NCBI GenBank assembly: GCA_951812645.1
Contig: CATOSM010000001.1
Span: 1,467,560-1,531,559, forward strand
Reading direction: 5' to 3'
Source of the DNA: an uncultured Candidatus Nitrosopumilus sp.
GTDB taxonomy: Archaea; Thermoproteota; Nitrososphaeria; Nitrososphaerales; Nitrosopumilaceae
DNA: 64,000 nt
The notes under the pieces were generated by a model. The model did not search any database. It worked only from the letters and a program-made list of their open reading frames with translations, and was not told where the DNA came from. Positions within the stretch are counted from its first letter, which is position 1. Every line of letters begins with the position of its first letter. Made by a program: the position numbers and the translations under genes. This document shows positions 17,795 to 26,408 of this stretch, piece by piece.

Positions 17795-18276
17795 ATTGGT
17801 TCTGCAGAGGCCGTTTGTTTTTGGCCCAACTGCGATGCATTCTGGCCTGATCTGTCCGGGATGCGGGTTTTGTCCCGGTATGAAATCGTCTCACATCAGG
17901 ATGTGCCGTACCATGCCCGACACTGTCAGAGGGTGCAGGATTCCACGCTGCATACATTGTGAATCTGTCGGTTCTTGAAATTTCATGAGAGTGTACTGTG
18001 TTTGGCGATGGACAGATCCCAGACGGTCATCGGAAACTGCCCGAATGGTCGGTTTTGGGATCAGTTCACTAATTGTTGTTGCACTTCAATTCACAAAGAA
18101 ACAAACAAGAAAAACAAAAAATTGTTTATAAAAAATAACCATATTGAAAAGGATGAGAAATGTTGTCAGGAAAAAACTTGTAATGAAAATATTCAACATG
18201 GAAAAAATCAAAATTATCTAATTTCCAATTCCTTAAAAATTTCAAAGGACTCTATGCAGCTGCTCTTGGAATTGAA
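17795..18276. other. Stretch between IS remnant and intact IS without a supported gene
   Basis: About 480 bases lie between the promoter of the truncated gene and the IS. Two plus-strand frames (17772-17978 and 17975-18283) are Cys-rich but have no recognisable domain, promoter or good start, and the second becomes Lys/Asn-rich as the DNA turns AT-rich. GC content changes abruptly near 18060. I read this as a junction of displaced DNA between two IS copies. Confidence 0.4.
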
Positions 18277-19166
18277 ATATTGAACTTATCCTAAAGCCCT
18301 CCAATACATCATGATGCATGCCAGATACACAAATCCAAGACAGTTGTCACAGTTCCCTTCGTATCTGACTGCCGTCCCGTAAAGTCCGCACTTGAGCCAG
18401 GCAAGGAACCGCTCTATGACAAACCTTGTCTTGCCATGATGCCTTTGATTCCTGTTTTGTGCAACGTTCTTTGAGATATTTTTGTATGGAATGCAACAGT
18501 CAATCCCATGGCATCCCAGATAGTCTCTGATGTATGCCGCATCGTATCCCCTGTCGGCATACACTGAGATGATCTGCCGTATCAAACCATCACCTGCAGG
18601 TCCTGGGATGTTTTCCAACACATCGATGAATTTTGTACTGTCATGGAAATTTGCAGGGCTGGCCCTGATTGAGATTGGCAGTCCTGTCCCGTCTACTGCA
18701 GCGTGTATTTTTGTGCCCAGGATCTTCTTGAACCCGTCATATCCTATTTTGTCCCCCACCTTTTTTGGCGGCAACTGATGATGAACCAACTGAAATTTTT
18801 TGCAGGCTGGTTTTTCCCTGTCTGTGTGCGGATTTTATCAGTCCTGATAGAATCCTTTTCCATGTTCCCTTTTGCTGCAGTTCTGAGAATCTCAGATGCG
18901 CGGTGGATTTTGAACCGCATCTGTCCGGCATGTCTGCCCGCCTGCAGCCGGTTGTTAGGACAAACAATATTCCGTTGACTGTGTTTCTGTCATTGCATCC
19001 TGGCCTTCCGGTTTTTGCAGGCTTTGGCAGATGTGATGCAACCGTGTTCCATTGAACGTCTGACATTTCTTTGTGAATCATGAAGGATGTATCAGCAGGG
19101 TCATTCTTGGATCCCGATTGTCATGAATTATTTACAAAATGATCGGTTTTAGGATGAGTTGAATAT
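18277..19166 (-). mobile_element. IS5-like insertion sequence, copy 1
   Basis: A full element of about 880 bases with imperfect terminal inverted repeats. The left end is TATTGAACTTATCCTAAAG (18278-18296), and the reverse complement of the right end (19147-19166) reads ATATTCAACTCATCCTAAAA. It carries one transposase in two overlapping frames. The transposase TAA lies inside the terminal repeat. ATAT on both flanks could be a target duplication, but the sites are AT-rich and the exact boundary is uncertain. Confidence 0.85.
18286..19081 (-). CDS. IS5-family DDE transposase in two frames (probable -1 frameshift)
   Basis: The first frame (19081 down to 18737) encodes the N-terminal part with the DVQWNTVASHLPKP start typical of IS5-type transposases. 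The second (18789 to 18286) encodes the DDE catalytic core with GTKIHAAVDGTGLPI, YADRGYDAAYI and the C-terminal RFVIERFLAWLKCG signature. They join in the -1 frame at a run of six adenines (T6 on the plus strand, 18761-18766) within AAA AAA GG. Copy 2 at 50.8 kb has the same arrangement at the same place, so the shift is likely programmed and the protein functional. Residues around the slip (LQKISVGSSSVA) match those of copy 2. Confidence 0.85.
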
Positions 19167-19203
19167 ATTGTACTGTTGATTTTTTATTATCTATACGAAT
19201 TAT

Positions 19204-20214
19204 TCATAACCAATGTGGAATTTCCAAGTATCCATCAATATTCTCCTTTCGCAGGATTTTCAAAAGCGCACTTGCCTGCGGAGTTGACAAAACAGGCTTG
19301 TCAAATTGATTATCTGTGGAAATTCTTGGGCATGCAACTTGAATAAACGCATCAATTCCCTTGAGATTCCTCAATCTGTCATTCGTAATGTCTGTCAGTG
19401 CAAATAACTGAACCTCCTTTCCTTCTGCCTCCAACTCTTTTTTCATTTTTAATGCAAATACTTTGGATAACTGTCCTTCCTTTAGTCCCACAATAACCCC
19501 AAAAGTTTTTGCCTCAGCAGCTCTGTATATTGCAAGCGTGGCCTTCTTTTTCAATTTCCGTGCAAATTCTGTAACTTCTCGCACCTCGTTAAAATATGGA
19601 TCTAAAACGTATGTTGGCAAATTAGTTGACAATGCAATTCCTGCCGCATGGAAGTTACTCTGTCCCAGAAAAACATAGGCATCCACCTCTTTTTTTAATT
19701 CTGACGCTGGATAAAATTCACAACCAAAAACTTGACCATCGTTTAACTGCCCTTTTCCTTTCCCAATTTTGACATCAATGCCGTTATCTGTTAAAATTTT
19801 TTCGACCCTGCCTACCTGATGCAAATGCTGGCTGTCTGTGACCAATGAAATCGATTTCCCTTGCAACATCTTGGCACATTTCCCTGCAACACTGTCAAAT
19901 TCTACATCATCAAACGCATCAATTAAAACCAAATTTTTTTCCAACGATTCAGTATTGATCGTGTGTCCGATATTGAACTGAATTTCAGATCCGAGAACCT
20001 TTGCCCCATTGGTATTGAGATCACACGTTCCCCATGTCGTATCTGCCAAAACATAAGCTGGAATGCCAAATTTCCTAGTTATTCTCATGGCTGTATCCTG
20101 GACTTGGGGCAATATCCCGTCTGGGCCATTTAGTGAAACCGATGCGGGATTCTTTTCTTCTATCTCTTTGAAAATTCTCTCCTCGTCTACTATGATCAAT
20201 TCAGCTTGGAACAT
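19204..20214 (-). CDS. dph2: 2-(3-amino-3-carboxypropyl)histidine synthase (diphthamide synthesis)
   Basis: A 336-residue radical enzyme that transfers the 3-amino-3-carboxypropyl group of S-adenosylmethionine to a His of elongation factor 2, the first step of diphthamide synthesis. The three cysteines that bind the [4Fe-4S] cluster in archaeal Dph2 are in place: Cys64 (WGTCD), Cys165 (FGCEFYP) and Cys295 (VACPRIS). The length fits the archaeal homodimeric enzyme. It is transcribed divergently from tiaS with 43 bases between the starts, so the two promoters overlap. Confidence 0.92.
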   Translation of the reverse strand: MFQAELIIVDEERIFKEIEEKNPASVSLNGPDGILPQVQDTAMRITRKFGIPAYVLADTTWGTCDLNTNGAKVLGSEIQFNIGHTINTESLEKNLVLIDAFDDVEFDSVAGKCAKMLQGKSISLVTDSQHLHQVGRVEKILTDNGIDVKIGKGKGQLNDGQVFGCEFYPASELKKEVDAYVFLGQSNFHAAGIALSTNLPTYVLDPYFNEVREVTEFARKLKKKATLAIYRAAEAKTFGVIVGLKEGQLSKVFALKMKKELEAEGKEVQLFALTDITNDRLRNLKGIDAFIQVACPRISTDNQFDKPVLSTPQASALLKILRKENIDGYLEIPHWL

Positions 20215-20257
20215 GACATTATTAATTTAAATCAACTGTAGCGTACAACAACTAAAA

Positions 20258-21610
20258 ATGCCTGATCATCCATACCAAGTCATGAAAAAGGACACCGTTC
20301 TCAATGTTGGATTTGACGATACTGATTCCCCTAAAGGAATGTGCACCACTTTTTTAGCCTACAAAATTGTTGACTTGCTCCATAAACAAAAGACGGAATT
20401 TTTAGATTTTCCGCGGCTAGTCAGATTTAACCCTAACATTCCTTGGAAAACGCGGGGAAATGGGGCTGTCTCATTCAAAATAAAAACAAAAAATCCGCCA
20501 AAAATAAAAAATCAAATAAAGAATCTCGTTACCAAACATTCTGACACTGAAAATGGGGCAAACCCCGGATTGGTATTTTTTGAAAGTGATGCTATTCCTA
20601 AAGAATTTACACAATTTAGCAAATTAGCTCTCTGGCAGCTAATCAATCGTAACATTGCAAAAAAATTTGCCAAAAAAAACAATCTTGAAATACACTATCA
20701 AGGCAATGGCCAAGGACTGATCGGCGCAATCGGCGCAATCGGTTATGATTTTGATGATCACACTTTGGAACTTTTGAGTTACAGAAAAAAGCCAAAATTT
20801 GGCAAAGAAAGAAAAATTTCTATACAGAGTGTGAAAGATATGCAGGAAAAAACCTTTCCCGATACGTTTAACAGCTTTGATACAAAAAAAGGCAGAGTTT
20901 TAATCACTCCCCATGGACCTGATCCCGTTTTTTATGGTGTGAGAGGAGAGAATGCCGATTCGCTGATTCACGCTACTGAGATTCTACAAACAACTGAAAA
21001 ACTAGACGGCTATATGATTTTTAAATCAAATCAGGGAACTGGTGACCATTTAAAAAACGAATTAAATTCTGATAGCATGAAACCCTATGCATCTGGAAAA
21101 CTTTCTGGAATCGTATCAAGTAATCCCAAAATTCTAAAAGGCGGGCACGTGTTTTTCAAGGTGTCTTCCAACGATCATGAATTTTGGTGTGCCGTCTACA
21201 AACCCACTGGGATGACTGCCGTTGCATCAAATTTGCTAAAGGGTGATAAGATAAAGATCGGAGGCGGAGTCAGAAAGGCATCCAAAAACTTCCCGCGAAT
21301 GATTAATTTAGAATTTCTTGATGTTGTTTCACTTGTGACAAATACAACACTTTCAAACCCTGAATGTAAAAGATGTGGTAAAAAAATGAAATCCAAAGGT
21401 CTGAATCAGGGATTTCAATGCATCCGTTGTGGAAAAAAAGCACCCAAAAAAACACGCATAAAGATTTCAAGAAACATCAAAAAACAGCTGTATCTTCCAG
21501 GAATGTCGGCTCATAGACATCTTACTAGGCCATTACAGAGAATTGGAACCGTTAATGACTCGACACAATTTGATCAGTCCCTTTCATGGTTTTGTGTTTA
21601 CAGAAACTAG
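20258..21610 (+). CDS. tiaS: tRNA(Ile2) 2-agmatinylcytidine synthetase
   Basis: A 450-residue archaeal enzyme that attaches agmatine to C34 of tRNA-Ile2 so that it reads AUA. The N-terminus carries the family signature GFDDTDSPKGMCTT (residues 18-31). An OB-fold region is expected around residues 280-350, and the C-terminal zinc ribbon CKRCGKKM...CIRCGKK is at about 365-390. The domain order and length match archaeal TiaS. It ends two bases before the minus-strand initiator tRNA. Confidence 0.93.
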   Translation: MPDHPYQVMKKDTVLNVGFDDTDSPKGMCTTFLAYKIVDLLHKQKTEFLDFPRLVRFNPNIPWKTRGNGAVSFKIKTKNPPKIKNQIKNLVTKHSDTENGANPGLVFFESDAIPKEFTQFSKLALWQLINRNIAKKFAKKNNLEIHYQGNGQGLIGAIGAIGYDFDDHTLELLSYRKKPKFGKERKISIQSVKDMQEKTFPDTFNSFDTKKGRVLITPHGPDPVFYGVRGENADSLIHATEILQTTEKLDGYMIFKSNQGTGDHLKNELNSDSMKPYASGKLSGIVSSNPKILKGGHVFFKVSSNDHEFWCAVYKPTGMTAVASNLLKGDKIKIGGGVRKASKNFPRMINLEFLDVVSLVTNTTLSNPECKRCGKKMKSKGLNQGFQCIRCGKKAPKKTRIKISRNIKKQLYLPGMSAHRHLTRPLQRIGTVNDSTQFDQSLSWFCVYRN

Positions 21611-21611
21611 G

Positions 21612-21686
21612 TAGCGGGGAGTAGATTTGAACTACTGAACTGCGGGTTATGAGCCCGCCGGGATGACCTGGCTTCCCCACCCCGCT
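21612..21686 (-). tRNA. Initiator tRNA-Met (CAU)
   Basis: On the minus strand the sequence folds into a complete cloverleaf. The acceptor stem is AGCGGGG / CCCCGCU with the A1-U72 pair that marks archaeal initiators. The anticodon stem-loop is CGGGCUCAUAACCCG (anticodon CAU, with G-C pairs next to the loop), and the T arm contains GUUCAAAUC. The discriminator is A, followed by CC but not a full CCA in the DNA. No intron is seen. Confidence 0.95.
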
Positions 21687-21706
21687 GAACATAAATGAAG
21701 TTGGGC

Positions 21707-21716
21707 GGTATATACG
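21707..21716 (-). promoter_or_regulatory. TATA box of the initiator tRNA gene
   Basis: GCGTATATACCGC on the minus strand, centred about 25 bases upstream of the tRNA 5' end. This is a near-ideal archaeal box A at the right distance. Confidence 0.65.
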
Positions 21717-21729
21717 CTTTATCAAACTC

Positions 21730-22860
21730 TTGAAAGTAATTAATAGGATTTACAAGACTCTTCTTTTTGTGGACAAAAAAATCCAAATCGTCGCAATTGT
21801 TTTTGCAATTGTATTTTCAGCATTGGTTTTGTCCTCTCCCACTGATCCGATTCCACTGCCTGAGCCAAAATCAAATTCCGAAAATGGGTTTGTAACGGTT
21901 TTAGCCTCTAATTTAGATAAGCCTAGAGCCATAGCTATCTCTGATGATAGAATTTTTGTCACTGAAAAAGATGGACTTGTCAGGGTAATACAAAACAATA
22001 CTCTGCTTGAATCCCCATTAGCCGCATTACGTACTGCAGACGTATTTGACGGCGGACTGTTAGGAATCACATTACACCCGGACTTTTCTACCAACCATTA
22101 CCTGTATGTATTTCTGACCTATGCCGATAATGATCAACTGTGGAACAAAATCATACGAATTACCGAATCTGGAAACAAATTGCAAGATGCAGAAACAATC
22201 CTGGACAAGATCCCCGGCTCTGCTTTTACAAATGGCGGTTTTATTAAATTTGGACCTGACGAAAAACTCTATGTCGGCACCGGTACCGTCTCTGACGCAT
22301 CCCATCTTCCACAAGATCCTGATTCCCTGTCTGGAAAAATCTTAAGACTGAATGACGATGGTACCATTCCAAACGATAATCCTTTTGCTAATTCTCCAAT
22401 CTATTCACTGGGCCATAGAAATCCTCAGGGCATGACTTGGGATGATGATGGAAACATGTATGTGGCAGAATTTGGACCTGAAAAGAACGACGAGATAAAT
22501 TTAATTCAAGCGGGAAAAAATTATGGTTGGCCTGAGCAACAGTGCTCAGGAAATGAAAATTTTGAGGATGCCATTCTTTGCTATGATCCAAGCATAGAAC
22601 CAGGCGGGATTGTATTTTATTCTGGAAACTCTTTGGATTTTGAATCTTCATTTGTCATGGCTTCAATGAGGGCTGCAAATCTATATCAGCTAGATTTTGA
22701 AGAAGGGCTGGGTTCTCAAAAATCAGTCCTTAGTGGCATAGGCCGTGTTCGCGATGTGGCAGAAGGTCCCGATGGCAGCCTCTATGTAATCACCTCAAAT
22801 ACTGACGGAAAAGGTTTTCCGGACAGTACGGATGACAAGCTATTGAGGATATTGAAATAA
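21730..22860 (+). CDS. Membrane-anchored glucose/sorbosone dehydrogenase-like beta-propeller
   Basis: A 376-residue protein of the soluble PQQ-glucose-dehydrogenase/GSDH family, held outside the cell by an N-terminal membrane segment (about residues 18-36). Family stretches are LDKPRAIAISDDRIFVTEKDG, GGLLGITLHPDFS, NGGFIKFGPDEKLYVGTG, SLSGKILRLNDDG, SLGHRNPQGMTWD and EFGPEKNDEINL. Substrate and cofactor cannot be read from the sequence; many members act on aldoses or are uncharacterised. The TTG at 21730 is the start that keeps the membrane anchor. It ends one base before hmgA and so could be the first gene of the long operon that includes the histidine genes. Confidence 0.8.
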   Translation: MKVINRIYKTLLFVDKKIQIVAIVFAIVFSALVLSSPTDPIPLPEPKSNSENGFVTVLASNLDKPRAIAISDDRIFVTEKDGLVRVIQNNTLLESPLAALRTADVFDGGLLGITLHPDFSTNHYLYVFLTYADNDQLWNKIIRITESGNKLQDAETILDKIPGSAFTNGGFIKFGPDEKLYVGTGTVSDASHLPQDPDSLSGKILRLNDDGTIPNDNPFANSPIYSLGHRNPQGMTWDDDGNMYVAEFGPEKNDEINLIQAGKNYGWPEQQCSGNENFEDAILCYDPSIEPGGIVFYSGNSLDFESSFVMASMRAANLYQLDFEEGLGSQKSVLSGIGRVRDVAEGPDGSLYVITSNTDGKGFPDSTDDKLLRILK

Positions 22861-22861
22861 A

Positions 22862-24157
22862 ATGCCTGACTCGTCAATTTCAAAATTTTTTGAAAAATCC
22901 AGAAAGGAACGACTAGATGCCGTTGCAAGCTTTGCAAATCTTTCTGATGACGAATCAAGTGTTTTACAAGATGAGGGTGGGGGAATTTCTTTTGAAGAGG
23001 CAGATAAAATGGTTGAGAACGCAATTGGAACCTTTTCACTCCCACTAGGCGTTGCTACAAATTTTAAGATTAACGGAAAAGACTATCTTGTACCTATGGT
23101 GATTGAAGAACCGTCGGTAATCGCCGCTGCATCAAAAGGCGCCAAAGTTGCAAGAATCAAGGGCGGTTTTGAAGTCTCTGCAAATGAATCTTTTAGCATC
23201 GGCCAAATCCAAATATTGGATATTGTTGATCATTCTGCCGCTATATCGCAAATACAAAATAACACGAATGAAATTCTCCGACTGGCCAATTCTAAAAGCA
23301 ACACTCTGCCCAAAATGGGCAAGGGTGCAAAGGAAATATCCTACAAAGAAATCAAAACACCTTCGGGAACAATGCTTATTGTTGAACTGCTAATTGATGT
23401 CGGTGATGCGATGGGAGCTAATGTTACAAATACAATGTGCGAGGCCGTCTCACCACTAATTGAAAAAATCACGGGCGGCAGAGCCCTATTGAGAATACTG
23501 TCTAACTACTCCACTAGAAGAATGGTTAAAGCAAAAGCAATTTTTGAAAAAGAGGCAGTAGGTGGCAAACGAGTTGTCGACAACATAATTTCAGCATTTG
23601 AATTCGCTGACAATGACGTGTACCGTGCAGTAACTCATAACAAGGGTATAATGAATGGCACCATAGCTGTTGCAAACGCAGTAGGTCAGGATAGCAGGGC
23701 GATTGAGGCCGCTGCCAACGCATATGCTGTACAAGACGGCCGATATCGCTCTTTGACCAAATGGAGTAAGGATGACGATGGAAATTTAACTGGGATTTTA
23801 GAAATACCTCTCTCTGTTGGAATTGTAGGCGGCATTGCAAACGTTCATCCCGTGGCTAAAGTTTGCAGAAAAATTCTAGGAGCAGCGTCTGCGCAGGAAC
23901 TTGCATGCGTGATGACTGCCACTGGTCTGGCACAAAATTACAGTGCAATACGAGCACTTGCAACGGAGGGAATCCAAAAAGGACACATGCGTCTTCATGC
24001 AAGGAATTTGGCAGCCGCAGCAGGCGCTACCACTGATCAAATCGATGAGATTGTGCAAAAAATGATTGAAGAAAAGAAAATTTCACTTGATAGGGCCAAA
24101 GAATTACTTGAGCAAATTCAAACATGCGATTATATACCTAAAAAGCCAAAAAATTGA
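22862..24157 (+). CDS. hmgA: 3-hydroxy-3-methylglutaryl-CoA reductase, class II type
   Basis: A 431-residue HMG-CoA reductase making mevalonate for archaeal lipid synthesis. Its motifs are those of the class II (Pseudomonas mevalonii) enzymes rather than the class I form common in archaea: ENAIGTFSLPLGVATNF (residues 52-68) and VIEEPSVIAAAS (80-91). The catalytic set is Glu83, Lys261 (HNKGIMNG), Asp277 (GQDSRAIE) and His375 (GHMRLH); DAMGANVTNTMCEAV lies at 182-196. Class II enzymes often use NADH. No membrane domain is present. Its stop lies just before the hisG ATG at 24160, so it is co-transcribed with histidine biosynthesis. Confidence 0.93.
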   Translation: MPDSSISKFFEKSRKERLDAVASFANLSDDESSVLQDEGGGISFEEADKMVENAIGTFSLPLGVATNFKINGKDYLVPMVIEEPSVIAAASKGAKVARIKGGFEVSANESFSIGQIQILDIVDHSAAISQIQNNTNEILRLANSKSNTLPKMGKGAKEISYKEIKTPSGTMLIVELLIDVGDAMGANVTNTMCEAVSPLIEKITGGRALLRILSNYSTRRMVKAKAIFEKEAVGGKRVVDNIISAFEFADNDVYRAVTHNKGIMNGTIAVANAVGQDSRAIEAAANAYAVQDGRYRSLTKWSKDDDGNLTGILEIPLSVGIVGGIANVHPVAKVCRKILGAASAQELACVMTATGLAQNYSAIRALATEGIQKGHMRLHARNLAAAAGATTDQIDEIVQKMIEEKKISLDRAKELLEQIQTCDYIPKKPKN

Positions 24158-24159
24158 AA

Positions 24160-25137
24160 ATGTCTGAGGTAAAACTTGCCATTCCCAAAGGAAGCCTGGA
24201 GGATGCGACTTTCAAATTATTGGAAAAGTCATGGACCAAGGTAAACCGTAAGAGTAGGACATATCGTGTTTATCTGGATGATCCAAGCATCATTGTTAAA
24301 ATGCTTCGTCCCCAAGAAATTCCCACATTGGTGGCAGAAGGCCTCTATGATGTCGGAATTACCGGTAAGGATTGGGTGGGGGAAACAGATTCTGACGTCG
24401 AACCGATACTGGATTTGGAGTACGGCAAAATCAGATTGGTGATTGCATTTCCTGATAAATACGGATACAAAAATCTCGATGCCATGATTGCAGACTATGG
24501 CAAAAAGAAAAAGACACTGAGAATATCTTCTGAATATCTGACAACTGCCTCGAAATTCCTAAAACAATCAGGGCCATACAAAAAATATCATGGTTCCAAG
24601 GATCCTTTGATTGTAACCCCTTGGGTTAGGTTGGGTACCAACAAGAACGTTCAGATTCATCTGTCTTTTGGCGCAACTGAGGCAAAACCCCCTGAGGACG
24701 TTGATGCCATAATGGATGTAACAGAGACCGGAACAACTTTGAAACAAAACAAGCTCAAAATTGTGGATGAGGTTCTTACCTCTACTGCACACTTGATCGT
24801 GAACAAAAAGTCTTTATCAGATCCTAAAAAACGTGAAAAAATCTTTGACATTGTAACCTTGATGAGGGGCGCAGTTAACGGCAGAAAGTTCTTACACATC
24901 TATCTAAACGTTGAAGAGAAAAACCTCAAGAAACTTTTAACACAAATGCCCTCTCTCAAAAAACCTACAATTAGCCCACTAAGCGAAGAGGGATGGTTTG
25001 GCGTAAATACCGTAATTAAAAAGGAAGAATTTCACAAACTTATTCCCAAATTAAGAAAGATTGCCCAAGGCCTTGTAGTTCATGAACCAAGACAAATACT
25101 CGAACTTGAGGAGATAAAACGTGATGAAGAAAATTGA
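24160..25137 (+). CDS. hisG: ATP phosphoribosyltransferase, long form
   Basis: The first committed enzyme of histidine synthesis, joining ATP and PRPP. About 325 residues make it the long form: two periplasmic-binding-like catalytic domains (LAIPKGSLEDATFKLL at the start; VAEGLYDVGITGKDWV; the PRPP loop near DVTETGTTLKQN) plus a C-terminal ACT-like regulatory domain from about residue 225, where histidine feedback acts. It therefore does not need HisZ. I chose the ATG at 24160 over the overlapping TTG at 24154. Its TGA shares one base with the hisD ATG. Confidence 0.93.
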   Translation: MSEVKLAIPKGSLEDATFKLLEKSWTKVNRKSRTYRVYLDDPSIIVKMLRPQEIPTLVAEGLYDVGITGKDWVGETDSDVEPILDLEYGKIRLVIAFPDKYGYKNLDAMIADYGKKKKTLRISSEYLTTASKFLKQSGPYKKYHGSKDPLIVTPWVRLGTNKNVQIHLSFGATEAKPPEDVDAIMDVTETGTTLKQNKLKIVDEVLTSTAHLIVNKKSLSDPKKREKIFDIVTLMRGAVNGRKFLHIYLNVEEKNLKKLLTQMPSLKKPTISPLSEEGWFGVNTVIKKEEFHKLIPKLRKIAQGLVVHEPRQILELEEIKRDEEN

Positions 25138-26408
25138 TGCGAATCACCAAAGTTTCTGATGCTGAAAAATTTGCAGCTAAAATACTTCCAAAACAGCCTC
25201 AAAACAGCAAGGCAATAGTGGAATCCATCCTAAAAAATGTCAAAAAAAACGGTGATCCTGCCGTAAGGAAATATGAAAAAAAATTCAGCAAGGCAAACAT
25301 TGGATCATTACGTGTGTCTCCAAACGAGATAAAAAATGCGTATTCAAAAGTCTCAAAAACTGAACTTGACGCATTGCGCTTGGCAAAATCCAGGCTTGGA
25401 AAAACCGAATCCGCAGTAAAATCAATGCTAAAAAACAAAACAATTAGCCAAGATGGAACAAAAATCTCAAAAAAATTCATTCCAATCCAAAGTGTCGGAT
25501 GCTATATTCCTGGAGGTCTGGCTAGATATCCAAGTTCTGTAATCATGTCAGTAATACCTGCCAAAACTGCCGGCGTGAAAAGAATAGTGGTTGTGTCTCC
25601 GCCTAGTTCAGATGGAAAAATTGATCCGTTAACCATCGTTGCCGCTGATGTCTGCGGAGCTAATGAAATTTACAAAACGGGCGGCGTGCAATCAATTGCC
25701 GCATTATCTTACGGAACAAAATCAATTGCAAAAGTGGACAAAATCGTAGGCCCTGGCGGCGCATTTGTTACAGCTGCAAAGTCTTTGATAAGTGATCAGA
25801 CTGGTATTGACATGCTTGCAGGCCCCACCGAATTAGGCATCGTTGCAGATAATTCGGCGGATCCAAAATTCGTCGCATTGGATTTAATCTCACAGGCTGA
25901 ACATAGCGCTGACACTTTCTGTTATTTAATTACAACCTCTGAAAAACTAGCAAAGTCAGTCAATGTAATTATTTCAAATCTACTCTATACGATCAACAGG
26001 GAGAAATTTGTCAAATCCAGCTTAAGAAACAATGGGTTTATTGGAATTTGCAAAACCGACTCTGATATGATCAAGCTTGCAAACGTTTTGGCTCCCGAAC
26101 ACCTACAAATAATGACCAAAAATCCCAATTCCATATCTTCACAAATTTATTCTTCAGGACTGGTTTTAATTGGCAATAACACTCCATCATCGGCAGGTGA
26201 TTACGTTCTAGGCTCGAATCATATACTTCCAACCAGCGGATTTGGGAAAATTCGAGGCCCATTGTCTGTTTTGGATTTTATCAAGGTCAGCACCCAAATA
26301 ACCTCGTCAAAAAAATCACTTTCAAAAATATCAAAGCACCTTAAAGTCCTGACCGCGGCCGAATGTCTTTCAAACCACTATGAGGCAGTAAGGGGTAGAC
26401 TAGATTGA
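25137..26408 (+). CDS. hisD: Histidinol dehydrogenase
   Basis: A zinc-dependent enzyme of about 423 residues that oxidises histidinol to histidine in two NAD-linked steps. Family stretches are GCYIPGGLARYPSSVIM, YKTGGVQSIAALSYGT, DKIVGPGGAFVTAAK, DMLAGPTELGIVAD and the zinc/catalytic helix DLISQAEHSADT. PEHLQI near residue 320 and the C-terminal GFGKIRGPLSVLDFIK follow. The ATG overlaps the hisG stop (TGATG). The four final bases overlap hisC. Confidence 0.95.
   Translation: MRITKVSDAEKFAAKILPKQPQNSKAIVESILKNVKKNGDPAVRKYEKKFSKANIGSLRVSPNEIKNAYSKVSKTELDALRLAKSRLGKTESAVKSMLKNKTISQDGTKISKKFIPIQSVGCYIPGGLARYPSSVIMSVIPAKTAGVKRIVVVSPPSSDGKIDPLTIVAADVCGANEIYKTGGVQSIAALSYGTKSIAKVDKIVGPGGAFVTAAKSLISDQTGIDMLAGPTELGIVADNSADPKFVALDLISQAEHSADTFCYLITTSEKLAKSVNVIISNLLYTINREKFVKSSLRNNGFIGICKTDSDMIKLANVLAPEHLQIMTKNPNSISSQIYSSGLVLIGNNTPSSAGDYVLGSNHILPTSGFGKIRGPLSVLDFIKVSTQITSSKKSLSKISKHLKVLTAAECLSNHYEAVRGRLD

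Noticed and set aside
17772..18283. Two Cys-rich plus-strand frames between the IS remnant and the IS
   Set aside because: No domain, no promoter at the right distance, an abrupt change of composition inside the second frame, and the region is an IS-associated junction.
18277..19166. Copy 1 transposase as a pseudogene because of its two frames
   Set aside because: The second, diverged IS copy has the same -1 junction at the same adenine run, which fits programmed frameshifting.
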